A stretch of DNA of 15,267 bases from CAYPOY01 sp964412395 (GTDB lineage Bacteria; Chloroflexota; Anaerolineae; B4-G1), in NCBI GenBank assembly GCA_964412395.1, contig CAYPOY010000106.1, positions 1 through 15,267 on the forward strand, given 5' to 3'. Every line of letters starts with the position of its first letter. Position 1 is the first letter of the stretch. The notes under the pieces were generated by a model. The model did not search any database. It saw only the letters and a program-made list of their open reading frames with translations, and had not been told where the DNA came from. The translations under genes were made by a program, and so were the position numbers. Positions 7,282 to 13,878 of this stretch are shown here, piece after piece.

Positions 7282-8694
7282 ATGAGCAAGCCAATTGTGG
7301 CCCTTGTGGGCCGGCCTAACGTAGGCAAATCCACCCTTTTCAATCGCATCGTCGGTCAGCGGCTGGCGGTGATACACGACCAGCCGGGTACAACCCGCGA
7401 CCGGCTGCACGCTCCTGCCGAATGGGTCGGCGTCTCCTTCACTGTGGTGGACACCGGCGGTATCGAGGTGTTACCTGAGGCCGTCGCTGCCGGGAGACGG
7501 CCCGGTCCCAAACGGGTGTTGGCACAGGATTCCGCTCCCTACATTCCCCTCATGCGCGCCCAGGCCGAACAAGCAATCCAGGAAGCCGACGCTGTCGTTC
7601 TCATCACCGACGTCGCCAGTGGCCTCACCCCCGCAGACGAGGAGGTGGCCGACATCCTGCGTCGTTCCCGCTGCCCCGTCTTTCTGGCTGCAAACAAAGC
7701 TGATAACCCCCGCCTGCGCCAGGCGGCGCTGGAATTCTACGCCCTGGGTCTGGGAACGGTTTACCCCATCTCTGCCCTGCACGGCACCGGCGTAGCCGAC
7801 CTGCTGGATGATGTGGTCCAGGCACTACCCCCACCCCCCCTCACCCCCCCTATAGGGGGGGAAAGGGTGGGTGAGGATGAGACGGTCAAACTCAGCATCG
7901 TTGGCCGGCCCAACGTGGGCAAGTCATCGCTCTTGAATAGGCTGCTCGGTGAGGAGCGGGCCATCGTCAGCCCCATCCCCGGCACCACCCGCGACGCCAT
8001 TGACACTTATCTGGAGTGGAAGACGCAGGAAGGAAGTACGCCCATCACGTTGATTGACACGGCCGGCATCCGGCGACGGGGCAAGATCGGACGAGGGGTG
8101 GAGCGCTATAGCGTGCTGCGGGCACTAAGGGCCATTCAACGGGCTGACGTAGCCTTGCTGGTGATAGATGGTGTTGAGGGCATCACCGCCCAGGATGCGC
8201 ACGTGGCCAGTTTCATCCTCGACGAGTGGGCCAGTGTGGTGGTGCTGATCAATAAGTGGGACGCGGTGGAGAAGGACACCCACACTATGGTGGAGTACAC
8301 CAAATGGGTACGTGAGGCCCTCCGTTTCCTCGATTACGTGCCTGTGCTTTTCATCTCCGCGCTTACTGGCCAGCGGGTGCACAAGGTGGTGCCGACAGCC
8401 CTGGCTGTGCAGGCTGCGAGGTGGCGGCGCATCCCCACCGGGGAACTCAACCGGCTGGTGCAGGACGCGCTGGCACGCCACGCTCCGCCTAGCAAGCGAG
8501 GCAAGCGGCTCAGGATCTACTACGTCAGTCAGCCTGGCGTGGACCCGCCGACCTTCGTTTTCCACGTCAACGACCCTGACCTGGTGCATTTCAGTTACGA
8601 GCGCTACCTGGAGAACCGGTTGCGGGAGGCCCACGAGTTCCCTGGCACCCCGCTCCGCTTGGTCTTCCGGCGGCGGGAGTGGAGAAGCAGCTAG
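7282..8694 (+). CDS. der: GTPase Der (EngA), double-G-domain ribosome assembly factor
   Basis: This 470-residue protein has two tandem GTPase domains and a KH-like C-terminal domain (about 370-466), the arrangement unique to Der, which assists 50S ribosomal subunit maturation. Domain 1 has GRPNVGKS (10-17), DTGG (57-60) and NKAD (138-141). Domain 2 has GRPNVGKS (208-215), DTAG (259-262) and NKWD (324-327). Two oddities are visible. About 25 extra residues (roughly 62-88) follow DTGG in domain 1, and the linker at 183-199 is Pro/Gly-rich and encoded by a C/G palindrome. The start matches the conserved N-terminus (MSKPIVALVGRPNVGKS); only a GAGG very close to the ATG is seen upstream. The TAG stop shares CTAG with the stop of the convergent KAP gene. 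Confidence 0.95.
   Translation: MSKPIVALVGRPNVGKSTLFNRIVGQRLAVIHDQPGTTRDRLHAPAEWVGVSFTVVDTGGIEVLPEAVAAGRRPGPKRVLAQDSAPYIPLMRAQAEQAIQEADAVVLITDVASGLTPADEEVADILRRSRCPVFLAANKADNPRLRQAALEFYALGLGTVYPISALHGTGVADLLDDVVQALPPPPLTPPIGGERVGEDETVKLSIVGRPNVGKSSLLNRLLGEERAIVSPIPGTTRDAIDTYLEWKTQEGSTPITLIDTAGIRRRGKIGRGVERYSVLRALRAIQRADVALLVIDGVEGITAQDAHVASFILDEWASVVVLINKWDAVEKDTHTMVEYTKWVREALRFLDYVPVLFISALTGQRVHKVVPTALAVQAARWRRIPTGELNRLVQDALARHAPPSKRGKRLRIYYVSQPGVDPPTFVFHVNDPDLVHFSYERYLENRLREAHEFPGTPLRLVFRRREWRSS
7828..7876. repeat. C/G-rich nested palindrome inside der, in frame
   Basis: Seven Cs, TATA and seven Gs form a perfect 18-bp palindrome (7844-7861). It is flanked by outer arms CCTCACC (7839-7845) and GGTGAGG (7870-7876), and by CCCACCC (7830-7836) against GGGTGGG (7865-7871). 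The segment is read in frame as PPPPLTPPIGGERVGED between the two G domains of Der. Its composition differs sharply from the surrounding coding sequence, which suggests an inserted palindromic element tolerated in a flexible linker. Confidence 0.65.
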
Positions 8695-8738
8695 CAGTCA
8701 GTGGCTTCCGGCTTCTGGCTGTCTGTTATCGGCTGTGG
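8690..8738. repeat. Heptad tract, GTTAGCG/GCTTCCG family (copy 2, 7 units)
   Basis: Seven exact-length units can be read: GCTAGCA, GTCAGTG, GCTTCCG, GCTTCTG, GCTGTCT, GTTATCG, GCTGTGG. The family matches the tract at 2679-2776. The first unit holds both the der stop (plus strand) and the KAP-gene stop (minus strand). The remaining units encode the last residues of the KAP-FGE protein on the minus strand. Confidence 0.7.
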
Positions 8739-11006
8739 GCCGGTGACGACACGAAAGCCAATGCAACTGGAACGGTGGCCCGGATGACTGTGATCGCGGG
8801 CGAAGCAGCGTGCGTCTTCTGCGCGGAAGTTCCACGAACCACCACAGATGACAATCTGGCTCTCGCCCACCCGCGAAGTTGTCCATTCCCACACGTTCCC
8901 TGCGCAGTCGAGCAATCCGTATGGGCTGGCCCCATCTGGATAAACTCCCACCGGTGTTGTGCCTCCTACTTCGCCTTCGCGCACGTTGGCTCGTTCGGTG
9001 TCGAACTTGGCTCCCCAGGGATAAGTTTGTCCATCCTCGCCCCGGGCTGCTTTCTCCCACTCCGCCTCAGTGGGCAGCCGTACCCCGGCCCACTCACAGT
9101 AAGCGAGGGCGTCGTCCCAGTTCACCAGCACCACCGGGTGGTTGGCTTTACCCTCCGGGTACGTGCGCCGTTGCGGGTCCCAATTGTGCGGCTCGGCCCA
9201 TACTTCGTCGAGATAAGGTACAGGGTAAGTGTCGTTGTCGGCCAGGAAGTGGGCGTATTGATCGTTTGTGACCGGATAGCGACCGATGCGGTAGGCCATC
9301 ACGTAGGTTGGTTCCCCTTGTTCTCCATGCTTGAACTCGCCGCCGGGGATATCCACCATCTCGTCGAAGTCTCGGGGATCGCCCAGGTATGCCAGGGCCG
9401 TGCCGGCCGAGATGCGCTCCACGGAGCTGGCCTCTGCCTCTGGTTCGAGCCGTCGTACCAGGGCCTTGACGTATTCGGCCGTCATGCCCTCCTTCTGTAT
9501 AGTGCTTACGCTAGCCCGTAGCCGGGTAGGGTCGTTACTCAATAGGTCCTGCCAGAGCCGGGCGGCCTCCATCTCGGCGGGGGCTGGTCCTGCTTCCTCA
9601 CTGGTCGTGCGGGTCAAGTAGATGTAGGCAGTGATCTGGGCCCGGGTCAGGTCAGTGAAGGCTGGCTCGGCTCGCAGCATCCGCAACAGCGGTTTGTAGC
9701 GCAGGTATTGTTCCAATAGTGTCACGGCCTCCGGCGTCTCTTCCGTAAGTGGTGACACGGCGCGCCGTACTTCCATCCCCTCTCGTGCAGCCAACTCCAG
9801 GTCCTGGATCAGGTTGGGGTATTCCAGCAGATCACGGTAGAGGTCACGGTAGCGTGCCTGGATGACCACCATTTTGGCCAGGAGCTCTGGCACGACAGGC
9901 TCCATCGTGCCCTCCGCTACCCGGCGCTCGGCCAGTTTGAGTAACAGGCGGAAGATGTTGAGCGTGCGCTTCACCACGCGCGGGTTGGGTTCCAGGCCCA
10001 ATGCCAGGATGTCCTTACAGCCTGGCTGCAGGTGGGGGTCGTGTTGGTCAATGAAGCCCGCGATCTGGTCATCCTCCAGCGGCGGCAGGTGGAAGGGGAG
10101 TTGTACAATTTTCTCCAGGTAACTCTGCCCGGCAGTGGAGGCGTTGCTTCCCATTTCATCCTCCCCCATCAGGTAGCTGGCGTATTGCACCCGTACCACC
10201 CGCTCGATGATGTCCCGGTCCACGGCGATGAAGAAGACGCAGCCTGGTACGTCGAGGAATAACTTAATTGCTTCCAGTACCTCCACCGCGCGATCTGGCA
10301 GGCAGCGATCCAGGTCATCAATGAAGATCACCAGCAGGCCATTACGGCTCCAGATGTACTCCCGCACCAGGTGAGCAAAACCCCCCTGGAACTCCTCCAG
10401 CAACATCAATTGCCGGCGATAGATCTCGGTGCGCTCACGTTGAAACGCCGAGACGATCTCCTCCAGCGTACCTATCTCGCCTTGCAACAGTTGTGCCAGT
10501 TCGGGAAGCACAGAGGGGGTGGGGATCAGGGAAAGGGCCATGTGCAATGCCCCTTTACCCAGTTTGGGCCAGTCGATTTGGATTGAGCCCATCTCGGTGC
10601 GCTGTACGTCGGCGTAGAGCCGCATCCGCCAATCCGCGATCTGCTGGACGTCTTCCTTGCTGAGTTGGTCGCTTTCGAGTCCCTCCAGCACACGCAGCAG
10701 CAACGCTCGCCACAGGGCTCCCTCGTCTCGTTCGTATTGCCAGGCGTTGAACCAGACGACCCGTGCCCAGCGGTGGCCCGTGGTACGGCGGTTGACCAAC
10801 TGTTCGGCGACCAGCCGCATCAGGCTGGTCTTGCCGCTGCCCCACGGACCGAAGATACCGATGGTGATGGGGCTGTCCGCAGTGAGCACCACCTCGGTTA
10901 GAACGTCGGCGTAGTGAGAGAAGTTGAGCCGATCATATCTCGCACCCAGGATAGGTTGATCGGTCCACAGACCACGCATCTCGCTCACCGTTTCCACTGT
11001 TTCCAT
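8691..11006 (-). CDS. KAP-family P-loop NTPase fused to a C-terminal FGE-sulfatase domain
   Basis: This is a 771-residue fusion. Residues about 20-300 form a KAP NTPase: Walker A GPWGSGKTS (53-61), FNAWQYERD (86-94) and Walker B/KAP signature IFIDDLDRC (227-235), then FFIAVDRDIIERVV. No clear membrane helices occur between Walker A and B, unlike many KAP proteins. A helical middle region ends in AGTALAYLGDPRDF. Residues about 549-755 are an FGE/SUMF1-type domain (MVDIPGGEF, RLPTEAEWEKAARG, AGNVWEW, GGSW, IGFRVV). The FGE active-site Cys pair is not complete: C734 is present, but the residue five before it is Ala. ATG at 11006 was chosen because GGAGGG lies nine bases upstream; the longer frame to 11171 would translate the promoter and a repeat tract. 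KAP proteins include the phage-exclusion protein PifA, so a defence or signalling role is possible; the real function is unknown. Confidence 0.85.
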   Translation of the reverse strand: METVETVSEMRGLWTDQPILGARYDRLNFSHYADVLTEVVLTADSPITIGIFGPWGSGKTSLMRLVAEQLVNRRTTGHRWARVVWFNAWQYERDEGALWRALLLRVLEGLESDQLSKEDVQQIADWRMRLYADVQRTEMGSIQIDWPKLGKGALHMALSLIPTPSVLPELAQLLQGEIGTLEEIVSAFQRERTEIYRRQLMLLEEFQGGFAHLVREYIWSRNGLLVIFIDDLDRCLPDRAVEVLEAIKLFLDVPGCVFFIAVDRDIIERVVRVQYASYLMGEDEMGSNASTAGQSYLEKIVQLPFHLPPLEDDQIAGFIDQHDPHLQPGCKDILALGLEPNPRVVKRTLNIFRLLLKLAERRVAEGTMEPVVPELLAKMVVIQARYRDLYRDLLEYPNLIQDLELAAREGMEVRRAVSPLTEETPEAVTLLEQYLRYKPLLRMLRAEPAFTDLTRAQITAYIYLTRTTSEEAGPAPAEMEAARLWQDLLSNDPTRLRASVSTIQKEGMTAEYVKALVRRLEPEAEASSVERISAGTALAYLGDPRDFDEMVDIPGGEFKHGEQGEPTYVMAYRIGRYPVTNDQYAHFLADNDTYPVPYLDEVWAEPHNWDPQRRTYPEGKANHPVVLVNWDDALAYCEWAGVRLPTEAEWEKAARGEDGQTYPWGAKFDTERANVREGEVGGTTPVGVYPDGASPYGLLDCAGNVWEWTTSRVGESQIVICGGSWNFRAEDARCFARDHSHPGHRSSCIGFRVVTGPQPITDSQKPEATDC

Positions 11007-11030
11007 TCTTGGGGACCCTCCGTTTCTTTC

Positions 11031-11107
11031 CTGATACCTGGTTGTTATTTTCTGGATACCGGGGACGGATATCCAGGTACCCGGCATTGAGTATCCGGTG
11101 TCCAGCA
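11031..11107. repeat. Degenerate heptad tract, CYGGATA-like, in the KAP leader
   Basis: Eleven degenerate 7-bp units include CTGATAC, CTGGATA, CCAGGTA, TCCGGTG and TCCAGCA. The tract also contains CTGGATA (11052-11058) opposed by TATCCAG (11070-11076), an 11-nt-loop inverted repeat. It fills most of the predicted 100-nt untranslated leader of the KAP-FGE mRNA. Divergence between units is higher than in the other tracts. Confidence 0.55.
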
Positions 11108-11112
11108 CCCAG

Positions 11113-11141
11113 ATTATACACGTCTCTCCGACTTGGTACAA
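11113..11141 (-). promoter_or_regulatory. Predicted promoter of the KAP-FGE gene
   Basis: Read on the minus strand, TTGTAC (11141-11136) is followed 17 bp later by a perfect TATAAT (11118-11113). The start would lie near 11106, giving a leader of about 100 nt. The -35 hexamer overlaps that of the divergent promoter at 11133-11161. The call is by consensus only. Confidence 0.5.
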
Positions 11142-11161
11142 ATTGCCGGTTGTGGTATCAT
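11133..11161 (+). promoter_or_regulatory. Predicted promoter of the UDP-glucose dehydrogenase operon
   Basis: TTGGTA (11133-11138) is followed after 17 bp by TATCAT (11156-11161), which has an upstream TG forming an extended -10 (TGGTATCAT). The start near 11168 gives a short leader with GAGGAG (11179-11184) before the ATG at 11196. It shares TTGTGGTAT with the argF promoter region. Confidence 0.5.
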
Positions 11162-11195
11162 TGGGTCTCAAGTCAAGTGAGGAGAATATGTTGAT

Positions 11196-12524
11196 ATGAG
11201 GAAAATCACCGTTATTGGCGTCGGCTACGTGGGTCTAGTCACCGGGGCCTGCTTCGCCGACCTGGGCAACCGGGTTGCCGGCGTGGATATCAACGACCAG
11301 AGGATCGAGGGTCTGAAGCAAGGGGTGATGCCCATCTACGAGCCGGGCCTGGAGGAATTGGTGGCCCGGAACGTGCGGGCGGACCGGCTCAGTTTCACTA
11401 CCTCGTATGCCGATGGGCTGGAGGAGGCTGAATTTGTGTTCATTGCCGTAGGCACCCCGGAGGGGGTGGATGGCGAGGCTGACCTGCGCTACGTGCGTAT
11501 GGCGGCGCGTTCCATTGCCGAGGTAATGGACCACCCCATGATCATTGTCAACAAGTCCACGGTCCCCGTGGGAACTGGCGACTGGGTGGCAGACATTATC
11601 CGCGAGCATTGCAACAACGGCGTGGATTTCGCCGTGGTCTCCAACCCCGAGTTCCTGCGTGAAGGTGCTGCCATCAGCGATTTTATGTGCCCCGACCGGG
11701 TCGTGCTGGGCTCGCTGAACCGGGATGCTGCGGAAAAGGTGGCCCGGTTGTACCTCCCGCTGCGCACGACGATTATGATTACCGACCTGCGCACGGCCGA
11801 GACGATCAAGTACGCCTCTAATGCCTTCCTGGCCACGCGCATCTCGTTCATCAACGAAATTGCCAACATCTGCGAGGCGCTGGGGGCCGATGTCGAGGAA
11901 GTCGCCACCGGAATGGGCTATGACAAGCGCATCGGCCGCGCTTTCCTCGGTGCCGGCGTGGGGTACGGTGGGAGTTGTTTCCCCAAGGACGTCAAGGCAC
12001 TGGCCTACATGGCCGAGATTAAGGGGCGGCATCCACAGTTACTGCGCGCGGTGATGGAGATTAACACCGACCAGCGCCGGGCAGTGGTACGCAAACTGGA
12101 GCAGGCATTGGGCAGCCTGCGGGGTAAGACGGTCGGGCTATTGGGATTGGCGTTCAAGCCCAACACCGACGACATGCGTGAAGCGCCTTCTACCCACATT
12201 GCCCGTATGCTACAGACCGCGGGAGCTAACGTGCTCGCCTACGACCCGGTGGCGATGAAGGTTGCGGCGCGGATGGTGCCTGGAGTGGAACTGGCCGAAG
12301 ACGCCTACACGCTGGCGGAGGGGTGCGATGCGCTCGTCGTCGTCACCGAGTGGAATGAGTTCAGGAACCTGGACTTGGCCCGCATCCGGGAGTTGATGAA
12401 CCAGCCGGTGCTCATAGATGGGCGCAACATCTATGATCCCGCGATGATGAAAGAACTGGGCTTCTATTACCGGGGCGTGGGCCGTGGCTACGAGCCAGGG
12501 CATGAGAACCGGGAGGCGCGATGA
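11196..12524 (+). CDS. ugd: UDP-glucose 6-dehydrogenase
   Basis: This 442-residue enzyme oxidises UDP-glucose twice with NAD to UDP-glucuronate, a precursor of exopolysaccharide and other acidic glycans. The N-terminal Rossmann motif is GVGYVGLVTG (8-17), followed by VGTPEG (85-90) and STVPVGTG (121-128). The catalytic cysteine is C261 in GVGYGGSCFPKD, which favours the UDP-glucose enzyme group. The C-terminal domain is intact (GLAFKPNTDDMREAPS), and length is normal. A UDP-N-acetyl-mannosamine dehydrogenase is less likely but not excluded. ATG 11196 has GAGGAG 11 bases upstream; nearer ATG and TTG codons run into a stop within three codons. The 3' end overlaps the first M16 gene by 4 bp (ATGA), so the three downstream genes appear to form one operon. 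Confidence 0.93.
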   Translation: MRKITVIGVGYVGLVTGACFADLGNRVAGVDINDQRIEGLKQGVMPIYEPGLEELVARNVRADRLSFTTSYADGLEEAEFVFIAVGTPEGVDGEADLRYVRMAARSIAEVMDHPMIIVNKSTVPVGTGDWVADIIREHCNNGVDFAVVSNPEFLREGAAISDFMCPDRVVLGSLNRDAAEKVARLYLPLRTTIMITDLRTAETIKYASNAFLATRISFINEIANICEALGADVEEVATGMGYDKRIGRAFLGAGVGYGGSCFPKDVKALAYMAEIKGRHPQLLRAVMEINTDQRRAVVRKLEQALGSLRGKTVGLLGLAFKPNTDDMREAPSTHIARMLQTAGANVLAYDPVAMKVAARMVPGVELAEDAYTLAEGCDALVVVTEWNEFRNLDLARIRELMNQPVLIDGRNIYDPAMMKELGFYYRGVGRGYEPGHENREAR

Positions 12525-13804
12525 AGAAAATCAATGGCTTTATCAAAACACGATTGTCCAACGGACTGACTGTGCTGGTCAAAGAGGTGCATACTGCCCC
12601 GGTGGCCAGTTTCTGGATCTGGTATCGGGTGGGGAGTCGCAACGAACACTTGGGCATCACCGGCATCTCTCACTGGGTCGAGCACATGCTCTTCAAGGGG
12701 ACGCAGGCGTTCCCCAAAGGCGTGGCGGAAAAGGCTATCGCCCGCGAAGGCGGCGCCTTCAACGGCATGACCTGGTACGACTTCACCACCTATTTTGCCA
12801 CGCTCCCCGCCGACCGCATTGAGTTGGCCCTGCACATCGAGGCCGACCGTATGATCAACTCGCTCTTCGACCTTGATGAGGTCGCCGCTGAGCGCACTGT
12901 TATCATCAGTGAGCGGCAGGGAGCCGAAAACGGCCCGGAATTTCTGCTCAACGAAGAGTTGATGGCGGCCGCTTTCCGCGTGCACCCCTACGGCACCGAC
13001 ACCGTCGGCCACATGTGTGATCTGGAGACGATGACCCGCGATCAACTCCACGCGCACTACCGCACCTACTACGCGCCCCACAACGCGCTGGCCGTCGCGG
13101 TGGGTGACTTCGACGCCGATGCGATGCTGCGACTGATCGAGCAGCACTTCGGCGCAATCCCGGATGGCCCAGATATCCCGCCGGTGACAGCCGTCGAGCC
13201 CCCGCAGAGGGGAGAGCGGCGGGTGATTGTCGAGGGGGAGGGCAACGTCGCTTACCTTCAGGTCATCTTCCACGCCCCTACCGTCCACGAGCCTGACTTT
13301 TTCGCCTTGACTGTGCTCAATGCTATCCTCAGCGGGGCTAGCGGCCTGACCTTCTCCGGGGGTGGCACGACCAACAAGAGCAGTCGTCTGTACAAAGCAC
13401 TGGTGGCGACGGAACTGGCGACCGGTATATCCGGCTCTCTGCTTCCGACCGTTGATCCATTCGTCTATGCGCTTTCGGCCGTCGTGCGCGCCGGCTATAC
13501 GCCGGCCGAGGTGGAAGAGGCGCTGGATGCGGAACTGGCACGCGTGGTCGCCGAACCGATTACGCCGGAGGAACTGACCAAAGCGATCAAGCAAGCCAAG
13601 GCGCAGTTCGCCTACTCCAGCGAATCCGTCACCGGGCAGGCGCTGTGGCTAGGTTTCAGCGAAATCTGCGCCGGCTACACCTGGTTTGAGGACTACATCG
13701 CCAACCTCAGTGCCGTCACCGTTGATGACGTGCAGCGCGTGGCGCAGAAGTATCTCAAGCGGTCGAACCGCACGATCGGATGGTACGTACCCAATGAACG
13801 ATGA
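12521..13804 (+). CDS. M16-family zinc metallopeptidase, catalytic subunit
   Basis: This 427-residue M16B-type protein has the inverted zinc motif HWVEH (51-55) and the distal zinc ligand E131 in VIISERQGAEN, 76 residues after H55, the usual spacing. The N-terminal catalytic half continues to HPYGTDTVG, and the C-terminal half is non-catalytic. The R/Y pair expected in the C-terminal half is missing: the segment reads SSRLYKALVATELATGIS instead of a VR..GLAY pattern. This suggests an obligate partner, presumably the M16 gene 74 bp downstream, which has the opposite pattern. No signal peptide is seen, so a cytoplasmic peptidase is likely. Translation is coupled to ugd by ATGA overlap. The last codons and the stop at 13802-13804 lie in an AATGAAC-type heptad tract. 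Confidence 0.92.
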   Translation: MKKINGFIKTRLSNGLTVLVKEVHTAPVASFWIWYRVGSRNEHLGITGISHWVEHMLFKGTQAFPKGVAEKAIAREGGAFNGMTWYDFTTYFATLPADRIELALHIEADRMINSLFDLDEVAAERTVIISERQGAENGPEFLLNEELMAAAFRVHPYGTDTVGHMCDLETMTRDQLHAHYRTYYAPHNALAVAVGDFDADAMLRLIEQHFGAIPDGPDIPPVTAVEPPQRGERRVIVEGEGNVAYLQVIFHAPTVHEPDFFALTVLNAILSGASGLTFSGGGTTNKSSRLYKALVATELATGISGSLLPTVDPFVYALSAVVRAGYTPAEVEEALDAELARVVAEPITPEELTKAIKQAKAQFAYSSESVTGQALWLGFSEICAGYTWFEDYIANLSAVTVDDVQRVAQKYLKRSNRTIGWYVPNER

Positions 13805-13862
13805 ACCAATGAACCATGAACCAATGGGGTTGTTCATTGGCTCATTGTTTCATTATTCGTTG
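13793..13862. repeat. Heptad tract, AATGAAC family (copy 2), with inverted half
   Basis: The left half contains AATGAAC, GATGAAC, AATGAAC and CATGAAC with single-C spacers. The right half carries reverse-complement words (GTTCATT, GCTCATT). CCAATGAAC (13806-13814) and GTTCATTGG (13832-13840) are a perfect 9-bp inverted repeat. The tract contains the stop of the first M16 gene and almost the whole gap to the second, ending just before its ribosome binding site. Confidence 0.7.
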
Positions 13863-13878
13863 CCCAGGGAGGGATAAG

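Noticed and set aside
8691..9362. FGE/C-type-lectin fold as the variable domain of a diversity-generating retroelement
   Set aside because: No reverse transcriptase or template repeat in the window, and the C-terminal GGSW..IGFR segment is not enriched in AAY codons.
8679..9521. 280-codon plus-strand frame opposite the FGE domain
   Set aside because: It lies antisense to a clearly conserved domain; codon-bias shadow with no recognisable motifs.
11007..11171. N-terminal extension of the KAP-FGE frame up to ATG 11171
   Set aside because: The extra 55 codons translate the heptad tract and the predicted promoter, show no domain, and the ATG at 11006 has a good GGAGGG site.
12488..13594. 368-codon antisense open frame opposite the first M16 gene
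   Set aside because: It mirrors a strong coding gene in GC-rich DNA, and its translation (His/Arg/Gly-rich) matches no recognised domain.
13816..13878. Upstream ATG 13816 as start of the second M16 gene
   Set aside because: The extension is translated repeat tract, lacks a ribosome binding site, and homology starts after ATG 13879, which has GGAGG six bases upstream.
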